From a virus: a DNA stretch of 44,011 nt. The notes under the pieces were generated by a model. The model made no database searches, had not been told where the DNA came from, and saw only the letters and a list, made by a program, of their open reading frames with translations. Location of the stretch: positions 1 to 44,011 of IMG/VR virus record IMGVR_UViG_3300045257_000218. One strand, given 5' to 3'. The position numbers were made by a program, and so were the translations under genes. Of this stretch, positions 22,589 to 29,230 are shown piece by piece; position 1 is the stretch's first letter, and the number at the start of each line of letters is the position of its first letter.

Positions 22589-22772
22589 GCCTCATGGCTA
22601 GTGGGCTTTGAGATTGCAGGGCGCTTACTTCGTGCGCTCAGTCTGACCTGACCCGCCCGCCCGCGTGGACGCGTGACTCATAGCAGAAACTACCAGGTGC
22701 GCGCAAGTCCCTGGGGTGTAGGCATGCCTGAGCTGTAAGCGTGCATTCTCATTGCCTTGGTGTAACGCGCTG

Positions 22773-22801
22773 TTCACTAAAAACGTATGGTAACATATAT
22801 G
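22773..22801 (+). promoter_or_regulatory. Sigma70-like promoter for the late operon
   Basis: TTCACT (22773-22778) and TATATG (22796-22801) are separated by exactly 17 bp, each matching four of six consensus positions. It points toward the first late gene. An ACATAT/ATATGT palindrome (22793-22810) overlaps the -10 element and could be an operator. Confidence 0.5.
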
Positions 22802-22833
22802 ACCATATGTGACTTTCACTGAACATTTGCTCT

Positions 22834-22842
22834 TTATCCACA
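22834..22842 (+). promoter_or_regulatory. Perfect DnaA box
   Basis: TTATCCACA, the strict DnaA consensus, lies 33 bp past the promoter-like -10. A single chance copy in a genome this size is possible, so function is uncertain. It could let host DnaA act at this region. Confidence 0.4.
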
Positions 22843-22896
22843 GGATCTCTTCTTACGTACTTGACTTTCTTTTCCAGCTCGTGTTACACCTCGGCC

Positions 22897-23106
22897 GTGG
22901 CCAAAGATCCCCACTCTCTCATCGGTACCTACTGGCGTAAGAAGGGAGGTGGCTACCCGTACCGAATTGTGTCGTGGCAGGAGAAAAAACACCGCTTTCT
23001 TATCCAGGGCGAACCCTATGAGCCGCTCGTTGCCATTCATTCTGGAATGCTCTTTGACCTTTGGGAACAGGTAGAACTTCGGCAAAGATGGGAGCCGGTG
23101 AAATGA
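22897..23106 (+). CDS. Hypothetical protein, 69 aa (GTG start)
   Basis: A GTG at 22897 starts MAKDPHSLIGTYWRKKGGGYPYRIVSW; a TTG at 22861 is an alternative. The protein has a small beta-barrel look (YRIVSWQEKKHRFLIQGEPYEPL). It overlaps the next gene by ATGA. No family recognised. It is the first late-operon gene. Confidence 0.5.
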   Translation: MAKDPHSLIGTYWRKKGGGYPYRIVSWQEKKHRFLIQGEPYEPLVAIHSGMLFDLWEQVELRQRWEPVK

Positions 23107-23312
23107 ATCGCCGCTCATTTATGGCCAGCGCCGCCTTGCTGCTGGTCGGCCGTAAGCTGCACCTGCCCTCTAAGCTTCTCGCTGCGCCTCCTCCGCCCCA
23201 ATATGTAAGGAGATATACGGTGAGGACGTATACAATGAGAATAGAACTTTCAGAGTATGTAGCTAAGATGAACCGGGATTGGATGGAAGCAAACACTAAC
23301 ACAGGATGTTAA
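23103..23312 (+). CDS. Exported protein with twin-arginine-like signal, 69 aa
   Basis: The N-terminus MNRRSFMASAALLLVG has the RRxFM pattern of Tat signals followed by a hydrophobic core. A Pro-rich stretch (AAPPPPQYV) follows the likely cleavage site. The mature part is only about 40 residues. A Tat-type signal on a phage protein this small is odd. Function unknown. Confidence 0.5.
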   Translation: MNRRSFMASAALLLVGRKLHLPSKLLAAPPPPQYVRRYTVRTYTMRIELSEYVAKMNRDWMEANTNTGC

Positions 23313-23314
23313 CG

Positions 23315-23530
23315 ATGGGATGGACACCGATATGGACTGACGATTATTTTCCTTCTGATTCTGCCAGGGACAATCAGCACGAAGATCGCATTAAAGAAAT
23401 TGAAGACCGACTTGGAATCAAACGGCCTGAGAAGAAGTCAGCAAGCTATAATTCACAAAATATAGAGCCAGCGCTTAAAAAGGCTATGATGGTCATTTAC
23501 AACAACGCATTCACAAAGGAAAGCAAATGA
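23315..23530 (+). CDS. Hypothetical protein, 71 aa
   Basis: ATG at 23315 has AGGA 8 nt upstream and is preferred over 23306. The product (MGWTPIWTDDYFPSDSARDNQ) has a helical middle (HEDRIKEIEDRLGIKRPEKK) and helical end. No family recognised. Its stop overlaps the next start. Confidence 0.5.
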   Translation: MGWTPIWTDDYFPSDSARDNQHEDRIKEIEDRLGIKRPEKKSASYNSQNIEPALKKAMMVIYNNAFTKESK

Positions 23531-24342
23531 AACGAATCATTGGAATCTTGAGTCTACTTGCATTGCTCGGTTCAAAGGCATATGGCCAGGCTCAGCCGCC
23601 GGTCAACGGCCCCGTTGCGCACTATCGTCCGGACAGCTCGAACATTCCAGGCAACGCTCCTGGCTACGTGACCACGCAGTCTCCCGGTCAGGTCTGGGGA
23701 GACACGAGCGTTCCGCTGCGCCCCAATCTCGGGTTCCCGGCGTGGGTGAGCAGCCAGGCGAATTGGCCCGGCTTCTACACGTACACCTCGCCAGCGAATT
23801 GCCCGAACGTCACTGGTTCGCCGGTCTACTGCATGGAGAATACGTTTGGGGCGCTCGACGTCGTTACCCAGGAGTATCCCGTCATCCCTGCGCCGAATCG
23901 CAGGGGCTATGGCTACGTCGCAATCGGAAGCAATGCCAGCCAGTACCACAACGCGCACCTTGCGGGGCCGCCGTCCAACATGTGGGCGAACGAGATTCCG
24001 CTTCGTAGCGCGACGCCGGGTCTTACCGTGAGCGGCTCCGTGTACACCATCGCCGACCTGGCCAACACGCACATGAATGACGTCGGGGGAAATCAGATCG
24101 CGTACGTGCTGATGGATTGGTACGCGCTGGTCCGAATTTGCGGCGGACCAAACTTCACCGGCGTGTGCAAGGACTACGGCTATGGCTGCCAGTACAGCGG
24201 CGGCATTTGCCACGGGGATACGACGGCCGAACGCAACGCCGAGGATGCGGGCGATAGAAGTAAGACCGACATCGTGTTCGATTCGTCGGTGCCGTCCTTC
24301 AACGCCCCTCATCCCTCCATAAGAATCGGGTACGGGTTCTAA
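23527..24342 (+). CDS. Exported protein of unknown function, 271 aa
   Basis: A Sec signal peptide is evident (MKRIIGILSLLALLGSKAYGQA, cleavage near AYGQ-A). The mature part is beta-rich with about ten Cys spread through (CPNV, YCMEN, CGGP, CKDYGYGCQYSGGICHG), likely disulfide-bonded outside the cytoplasm. No lysozyme, amidase or peptidase motif could be identified. It is at the head of the late operon. It could act in the envelope or be a divergent lysis factor; no evidence decides. Confidence 0.65.
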   Translation: MKRIIGILSLLALLGSKAYGQAQPPVNGPVAHYRPDSSNIPGNAPGYVTTQSPGQVWGDTSVPLRPNLGFPAWVSSQANWPGFYTYTSPANCPNVTGSPVYCMENTFGALDVVTQEYPVIPAPNRRGYGYVAIGSNASQYHNAHLAGPPSNMWANEIPLRSATPGLTVSGSVYTIADLANTHMNDVGGNQIAYVLMDWYALVRICGGPNFTGVCKDYGYGCQYSGGICHGDTTAERNAEDAGDRSKTDIVFDSSVPSFNAPHPSIRIGYGF

Positions 24343-24422
24343 GTTACTGCTGGCGCAGCTCGGAGAGCACCGCGAAGCCCAGAAGTTAGCGGATGACCAG
24401 GGTCGAGCCTGGCGCCAGCTCC

Positions 24423-24653
24423 ATGTCAGATCCAGATACCGATCCTGACGTATTTAAGTCTACCGAGAGGACTGCACGTAGGTGCCCAAAGTGTGGCACC
24501 GAGATCGAGCCTGACGATGGCTCTTTCCGCCGCGGCGCGATCCACATACTCGCGACGATACGGGATCTACTGGAAGAGCGCGGTGAGATGCCGCTGGCCG
24601 CCGAGGAGATAGCCCACGCCATCGCCGTCCGCGCTGGCATCACGCTGATTTAA
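24423..24653 (+). CDS. Zinc-ribbon-like protein, 76 aa (start uncertain)
   Basis: The body has CPKCGTEIEPDDG after an Asp-rich N-terminus (MSDPDTDPDVFKSTERTARR), then a helical region. An in-frame ATG at 24393 would add ten residues; neither has a good ribosome site. One CxxC is visible without a second pair. Function unknown. Confidence 0.45.
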   Translation: MSDPDTDPDVFKSTERTARRCPKCGTEIEPDDGSFRRGAIHILATIRDLLEERGEMPLAAEEIAHAIAVRAGITLI

Positions 24654-24692
24654 TACTTGACTCATCGGCTGCCCTGTGTACAGGGTATCCCT

Positions 24693-24935
24693 ATGTGGAA
24701 CCTGCCACCGTTTGAGCCGATGCTCCATGTCCCCAGGCCGGGCATGTTCAAGATGGTCAGGATCGGCGCGGAGTTTGAGCACTATCGGCGCCTATATGAG
24801 AGCCTGCCGATCTACGAATTCAACGGCCGGTGGCAACGGTCAAAGGAATTTACAAAGGCCATCTGTCACGAGGCTAATGAAATGACTGAGCTTGAAAAGG
24901 AATCGGCCTATCTAGGACTGAGATATCAAATCTGA
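24693..24935 (+). CDS. Hypothetical protein, 80 aa
   Basis: ATG at 24693 (MWNLPPFEPMLHVPRPGMF) follows an AGGG; a TTG at 24657 is an alternative. The C-terminal half is helical (EFTKAICHEANEMTELEKESAYLGL). No family recognised. It ends 9 bp before the vWA gene. Confidence 0.5.
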   Translation: MWNLPPFEPMLHVPRPGMFKMVRIGAEFEHYRRLYESLPIYEFNGRWQRSKEFTKAICHEANEMTELEKESAYLGLRYQI

Positions 24936-24944
24936 AAGGATCAC

Positions 24945-25586
24945 ATGAAAAACGATAGCACACTAATCATTCTTGTTCTGGACCGCTCTGGCTCCATGAG
25001 CCCAATCGCTGAGCAAACTATTGCAGGTGTAAATAGCTTTATCAAGGCACAAAAAGAAATTCCTGGTGACGCGAAGTTCACGCTAGTTCAATTCGATGAT
25101 CAGTTTGATACGATCCATTTCATGCTGCCCATGAACCTGGTTCCCAAGCTCACCAGTGCTCGCTATGTGCCGCGCGCATCCACTTCTCTTCTAGATGCGA
25201 TTGGCCAGACGATCGATAAGACTGGCAAGACCCTGGCTACCATGGATGAGGATTTTCGTCCGGGGCGCGTTATCTTTGCCATCATGACGGATGGCGAAGA
25301 GAATTCCAGTAAAGAATATACTCAGCCGCAAATTAATCAGATGATTAAACATCAGCGGGAGAAGTATAATTGGGAGTTTCACTTCCTCGGCGCTGGCCAG
25401 GATGCAATTAAGGTTGCGGCGAGTTATGCCATCCCAATGCAATTCGCGATGAACATCCAGGGAACGGCTAAGGGTATCGCGCGCGCCTTTGATACCTATA
25501 GCGCTAATATCGGTTCCAGTCGCTTAAGCGGACAGTCCGTTTCATATTCAGACATGGATCGGCTCAACAATAGCAAGGAAGACTAA
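24945..25586 (+). CDS. von Willebrand factor A-domain protein, 213 aa
   Basis: The complete MIDAS metal site is visible: DRSGS at 13-17 (Asp13, Ser15, Ser17), Thr80 in RASTSLLDA, and TDG at 115-117 (Asp116). The fold covers nearly the whole protein. vWA domains bind a metal and mediate protein-protein contacts, often with MoxR-type ATPases in bacteria. No ATPase partner is encoded here. A strong AAAGGA ribosome site precedes the ATG. Placed in the late operon just ahead of packaging genes, it may act in virion assembly or host takeover. Confidence 0.8.
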   Translation: MKNDSTLIILVLDRSGSMSPIAEQTIAGVNSFIKAQKEIPGDAKFTLVQFDDQFDTIHFMLPMNLVPKLTSARYVPRASTSLLDAIGQTIDKTGKTLATMDEDFRPGRVIFAIMTDGEENSSKEYTQPQINQMIKHQREKYNWEFHFLGAGQDAIKVAASYAIPMQFAMNIQGTAKGIARAFDTYSANIGSSRLSGQSVSYSDMDRLNNSKED

Positions 25587-25756
25587 TGGACTGGAAATAC
25601 CTCGGGACCGATCTCCATGGGCGTCCAATTAAGGCCCGTGCTTTCGAGAAGGCGGTAGCTGTTATGGTCGAAAACGAAGACGGCACGACAGAGCAGGTTT
25701 CCCTGACAAAGTTGGCTCTGCTGAAGCTTATTGAAATGCGGCCAATTAGCGAATAA
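25586..25756 (+). CDS. Small protein, 56 aa
   Basis: The ATG overlaps the vWA stop (TAATG), and its own stop overlaps the next ATG (TAATG). The protein MDWKYLGTDLHGRPIKARAFEKA... has one beta-rich half and one helical half (TKLALLKLIEM). It may be an accessory of the vWA protein. It is under usual ORF cut-offs. Confidence 0.6.
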   Translation: MDWKYLGTDLHGRPIKARAFEKAVAVMVENEDGTTEQVSLTKLALLKLIEMRPISE

Positions 25757-26157
25757 TGATAATCGCCAAATCAAATAAAGAGAAGCGCATGGAGCTTCTC
25801 CGCAAGCGCCTGGAGAGGCTTCAGCGCCATGACCAAGGAATCATGGCGGCCTCTCAGCTTGCGGCTGAATTTGGCGACGGAGAAGAGCCACCGGAAGAGA
25901 TCCAAGTAAATGGCATCGTCCACCGAAAGCTCACCAAGCGCGAGCGCCAGGTGGCCAAGGATGCCAGACAATCAAAAAGAAATGCTCCAGTTTATCTTGA
26001 GATGGCTCAGAGACGTTTCGAGGCTGTTCAAAGAATTGAAGCAGATAGGCCGCCAAGCATTACCATAAACGCTCATGCTATTCAATTCGTCAAGGGCAAC
26101 GTAGAGACCACGCAAAAATACGAAGCCATTGACGTCAGTCCAGAGGAGAGCAAATGA
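25756..26157 (+). CDS. Basic helical protein, 133 aa (small terminase candidate)
   Basis: The first 35 residues are a basic helix (KEKRMELLRKRLERLQRH). The middle is charged and helical, and the end (PPSITINAHAIQFVKGN) is beta-rich. No clear helix-turn-helix is seen. It is the best positional candidate for the small terminase subunit, being the basic gene nearest upstream of the large terminase, but the assignment is weak. Overlaps both neighbours. Confidence 0.5.
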   Translation: MIIAKSNKEKRMELLRKRLERLQRHDQGIMAASQLAAEFGDGEEPPEEIQVNGIVHRKLTKRERQVAKDARQSKRNAPVYLEMAQRRFEAVQRIEADRPPSITINAHAIQFVKGNVETTQKYEAIDVSPEESK

Positions 26158-26456
26158 AATTCAGAGATCTAAAAGAATTTGACATTCTCACTGTAGAGAC
26201 AAAGCTTGCATGTGGCATTCATCCTGGCACAGAAGCCACCGTTGTTCACATTGATCCTACTACAAGAACAGCTACCTGTATTATTCAATTCCAGCTTACC
26301 GCCGAAGAAGTAGACAGCGAGAAAGTTAGTCACAAGGGATATTATGTTTCACCGGTTGGTGTCGATGCTCCGCCTTCCTATGAAGAGATGGAGATGGCGA
26401 AAGAAGACAGAAAAGTTGGCGAATCGCTAATGGAGATCCCGCCGGATGGAAAATGA
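26154..26456 (+). CDS. Hypothetical protein, 100 aa
   Basis: ATGA overlap with the upstream gene fixes the start MKFRDLKEFDILTVETKLACG. The protein is beta-rich in the first two-thirds and ends in an acidic helix (YEEMEMAKEDRKVGES). No family recognised. Confidence 0.5.
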   Translation: MKFRDLKEFDILTVETKLACGIHPGTEATVVHIDPTTRTATCIIQFQLTAEEVDSEKVSHKGYYVSPVGVDAPPSYEEMEMAKEDRKVGESLMEIPPDGK

Positions 26457-26892
26457 GCTTCTTGGTCCGCGCTCTGGGACGTCTGGCAATGCTCCTCCGT
26501 GGTGGAAGCTCGGCGCGCGCGTCAAGCGTCGATTCGATGGGCAAGCCGGTATCGCCGGGTTCAGCGCTGAGGGAGAGCCCATGGTGCTCGTGGGCCGCGG
26601 GATTATGGGGACTCTCCGTATGGAGATCGACACGGCCGACTGGGAGGCGGATGATGAGAAGCTCATTCTCACACCTCTTCAGATCGCCAAGGTGAGCTAT
26701 GAGGCCGACCGCGCGGTAAGGATGTCGCTTGGCGTCCCCGGTGTGCCCGAGTGGGGCGCTCTCCATGAGCAAGATCGCCTTCAATGGATGTGGGGAGCCA
26801 TGAAGAATGAGTCCCTATCTGGAGATCACGCCCATTCAAGAACCAATCTCGTCCGTGCAATTGTCTCTGTATTGAGGGAGGAGATCAAGTAA
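26446..26892 (+). CDS. Hypothetical protein, 148 aa
   Basis: ATG at 26446 overlaps the previous gene by 11 bp. The N-terminal part is beta-rich with KLGARVKRRFDGQ...GFSAEGEPMVLVGRG. The C-terminal part is helical and contains WGALHEQDRLQWMWGAMKNE. No family recognised. The stop overlaps the next start by one base. Confidence 0.5.
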   Translation: MENELLGPRSGTSGNAPPWWKLGARVKRRFDGQAGIAGFSAEGEPMVLVGRGIMGTLRMEIDTADWEADDEKLILTPLQIAKVSYEADRAVRMSLGVPGVPEWGALHEQDRLQWMWGAMKNESLSGDHAHSRTNLVRAIVSVLREEIK

Positions 26893-27209
26893 TGGATGAA
26901 TTGGCAACCCTGGTTTTCCCAGATCGTATCACCGAGGAGAACGGTGAGCTTGATTTCAAGATCTCACAAGTGGTAGTTTATCATTCCGTCGAGCAGGGTC
27001 CTCCTGGAGCGCATGGCAAAAGGCCATTGTATATGAAATATGGCTTTGCAGCTATCGTGACACCAGAAGTATCAATAGTTAGCTCTGACGGCAAGCGAAA
27101 ATGCATACCAATTGCTCTTCCAGATTCTGGCATGATTAAGATGTCAGATCTAAAGAAGCGAGCAAATATAGCCTGGCGATTGGCTACTAATCAAGAACCC
27201 CGTGAATAA
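26892..27209 (+). CDS. Hypothetical protein, 105 aa
   Basis: The start overlaps the upstream stop (TAATG). The protein (MDELATLVFPDRITEENG...) is beta-rich with KRPLYMKYGFAAIVTPEVSIV. It overlaps the next gene by 8 bp. No family recognised. Confidence 0.5.
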   Translation: MDELATLVFPDRITEENGELDFKISQVVVYHSVEQGPPGAHGKRPLYMKYGFAAIVTPEVSIVSSDGKRKCIPIALPDSGMIKMSDLKKRANIAWRLATNQEPRE

Positions 27210-27666
27210 TACAATACAGCAACAGCTACCGTCGAAGGGAGTTTATCCAGAGGCAGTTGCTGAGTGGGTAAACTATGAGCTTCTGCAATTTTGCAACCAA
27301 GTTCGTAATCGTTTAAACAATGAATTCAATGTATCATTTGTAGGATTCACGGCGGCAACCGGTGCGACTGCTACAGTATGGACATCAAATCCCATGCCGA
27401 CCGGGTCCGCATGGGCGATTTATCTTAAGGTAGTTGCCGTAGACGTCACGGGCACATGGTCAAAGTTTGTTGAAAATTCCTATCTATTCATGCGGGCCGC
27501 TGGTGATGCATCTCTCGTTGCCGTCGTGAGCGTGATTAGTCTAGGAGGTCCTGGTGGTATCGTAAACTTCACCATTAGCGGCGCAACATTAATCCTAAGC
27601 GTTCAGGATGATGGTATCCACCAGACCAAGTGGAAGGTCCACATAGAGGTACGCGAGGCAGCATGA
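27202..27666 (+). CDS. Beta-rich virion-type protein, 154 aa (GTG start)
   Basis: GTG at 27202 starts MNNTIQQQLPSKGVYPEAVAEW. The N-terminus is helical (VAEWVNYELLQFCNQVRNRLN), then long beta strands follow (FVGFTAATGATATVW, AWAIYLKVVAVDV). Helix-then-beta architecture suggests a small structural protein, though its place before terminase is unusual. Overlap with the terminase start is ATGA. Confidence 0.5.
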   Translation: MNNTIQQQLPSKGVYPEAVAEWVNYELLQFCNQVRNRLNNEFNVSFVGFTAATGATATVWTSNPMPTGSAWAIYLKVVAVDVTGTWSKFVENSYLFMRAAGDASLVAVVSVISLGGPGGIVNFTISGATLILSVQDDGIHQTKWKVHIEVREAA

Positions 27667-29138
27667 GCTTATATGACCCCTCGCCTGTCCAGCAAGAATT
27701 CCACGCTCTCACCACGAGCGAGGCGCTACTGGGCGGTGCGGCGGGCCCAGGCAAAAGCCTATGTCTACTCTTAGATCCAGTTGAACAGATAGTGTTCGAG
27801 CACGGCCGCTTCTTATCCGGAGAGATTACACAGTCAGTAGGATGGGCCCTGCATCTTCGCCGCGAATTCCCTCGGCTTGAACAGACCATAGTTCGCGCCC
27901 ACAAATATTTCAGGGTCCTCGATCCAGCCGCCCGCTACGATTCGAAATCACACACATTCATATTCACAAGCGGCTACCGCTTTCAGTTTGGTCACATAGC
28001 AAGCAATTCAGATCTGCCTAATTATCAATCAAACGAATATACTCACATTGCATTTGATGAGCTAACCGAATTCGAGGAAGAGCAATACCGATTTATTACC
28101 ACTCGTCTTCGTACATCTGACGATAAGCTCAGGAAGATGTTGAGAGTACGCTGCGCCACCAATCCGATTGGCGAAGGCGTCATGTGGGTCAGGAAATATT
28201 TTGTTGAGCCCGCGCCGGAGGGACGGAAGATTCTTCGGCGTCGCATCTGGCTTGAAGATGCAAAGGAATGGGCGGTTCGCACCAGAATATATATTCCTGC
28301 CACCCTCAAGGACAATCCGATCCCTGAATTTCGCGTTCAGTATGAGGCCGAGCTTCGCGATAAGCCACCCCATATTAGAGAGGCTCTGTTAAATGCCAAT
28401 TGGTACGTGGTTGCCAATGCCTTCTATGCCGAAGAGTTTCAGACCGACGTCCACGTAAAGAGCTTCAAGAAACTATATCCAAAGGGTCTACCGTCTGGAT
28501 GGACTCGCGGGCGATCCATGGACTGGGGATACAAGTCCTGGTGTGTTGTACTTTATTGGGCCATTGATCCTGACAACAACATTTGGATTTTCCGCGAACT
28601 ATCCTATCGAAAGCTCGATGCTGCAAAGGTTGCAGACAAGCTAATCGAAGTAGAGAAATCACTTGACCTATGGGACTACAGGAATGACTGTAGCAAAATC
28701 CACGGACCAGCCGACAACCAGATCCGCGAACAACGCGGTAGTATCGGGGAGACGATAGATGAGACTTTCCGAAAAAAGGGAATCTTCTGGGATATGGCCA
28801 CAAAGAATCGTGCCGCTGCGGTTAATCAGTTTCGATCACGTCTTAATCAGCGCTCTGGTGAAGATCAGGATACGCCTGGCATTCTATTTGATGAGTCTTG
28901 CATTCATTGTAAGCGCACCATTCCTGCTATCCCCACTGATCCCGCTGACCCTGAGCTTCCCGCTGACGGTGGCGATGACCATTGGCTTGATACTGTCCAT
29001 TATACATGCATGTCAAGGCCATATGTTCCTGACTCGGATGAGGCGCCACCTAAGGATTACGATGACGAACTAGCCGAGTATCGCGAGAAGAAGAAACGAA
29101 AGAAAGAAAAGGGAGCAAGCTGGGGATACGGAAGATGA
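27663..29138 (+). CDS. terL: Terminase large subunit, 491 aa
   Basis: The start at 27663 (MSLYDPSPVQQEFH) overlaps the upstream stop (ATGA). The ATPase half has a Walker A-type P-loop GGAAGPGKS (24-32), Walker B HIAFDE (128-133) and the ATN coupling motif (165-167). The nuclease half has an RNase H-like first Asp at SMDWGYKSW (Asp287) and the late GDDHWLDTVHY motif. It drives DNA into the prohead and cuts the concatemer. About 490 residues is usual for P22-type TerL. It is followed at once by a tRNA-like element. Confidence 0.9.
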   Translation: MSLYDPSPVQQEFHALTTSEALLGGAAGPGKSLCLLLDPVEQIVFEHGRFLSGEITQSVGWALHLRREFPRLEQTIVRAHKYFRVLDPAARYDSKSHTFIFTSGYRFQFGHIASNSDLPNYQSNEYTHIAFDELTEFEEEQYRFITTRLRTSDDKLRKMLRVRCATNPIGEGVMWVRKYFVEPAPEGRKILRRRIWLEDAKEWAVRTRIYIPATLKDNPIPEFRVQYEAELRDKPPHIREALLNANWYVVANAFYAEEFQTDVHVKSFKKLYPKGLPSGWTRGRSMDWGYKSWCVVLYWAIDPDNNIWIFRELSYRKLDAAKVADKLIEVEKSLDLWDYRNDCSKIHGPADNQIREQRGSIGETIDETFRKKGIFWDMATKNRAAAVNQFRSRLNQRSGEDQDTPGILFDESCIHCKRTIPAIPTDPADPELPADGGDDHWLDTVHYTCMSRPYVPDSDEAPPKDYDDELAEYREKKKRKKEKGASWGYGR

Positions 29139-29215
29139 GGGCCTGTGTTGCTGGGCACAACGGGCCGCCTTAACTCTGTGACGGTTCCACAGGGGTTCGA
29201 ATCCCCGCTGGTCCA
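29139..29215 (+). tRNA. tRNA-like element, possible tRNA-His(GTG)
   Basis: The 3' half is tRNA-like: a GGGG-TTCGAAT-CCCC T-arm and an acceptor CTGGTCC plus discriminator A. An anticodon loop CTGTGAC gives GTG (His) with U33 and A37 in place and four stem pairs. The 5' acceptor GGGCCTG pairs six of seven. The D-side is about 6 nt too long, with a GGGCC repeat insertion, and CCA is not encoded. It lies right between terminase and portal. It could be a divergent tRNA or a captured 3' tRNA segment. Confidence 0.5.
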
Positions 29216-29230
29216 CTAAGGGATTAAATT

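Larger units (their letters stand above)
22333..22896. promoter_or_regulatory. Gene-free stretch with hairpins before the late operon
   Basis: About 560 bp with no supported gene. The first half is GC-rich with a GGGTACCC palindrome (22442), a GGGGCC-ATC-GGCCCC hairpin (22463-22477) and a GTCGCC-GCCACA-GGCGAC hairpin (22571-22588), which could end the rightward early transcript. The last 130 bp are AT-rich and hold the promoter-like pair, a palindrome and a DnaA box. An 86-codon frame here looks spurious. Confidence 0.5.

Noticed and set aside
22351-22611. 86-codon plus frame in the gene-free stretch
   Set aside because: GTG start without ribosome site, biased composition, and it runs over two perfect hairpins.
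24343-24422. Short coding-looking frame (LGEHREAQKLADDQG) after the exported protein
   Set aside because: No start codon is available in the frame and it overlaps a GC-rich inverted repeat; possibly a remnant.
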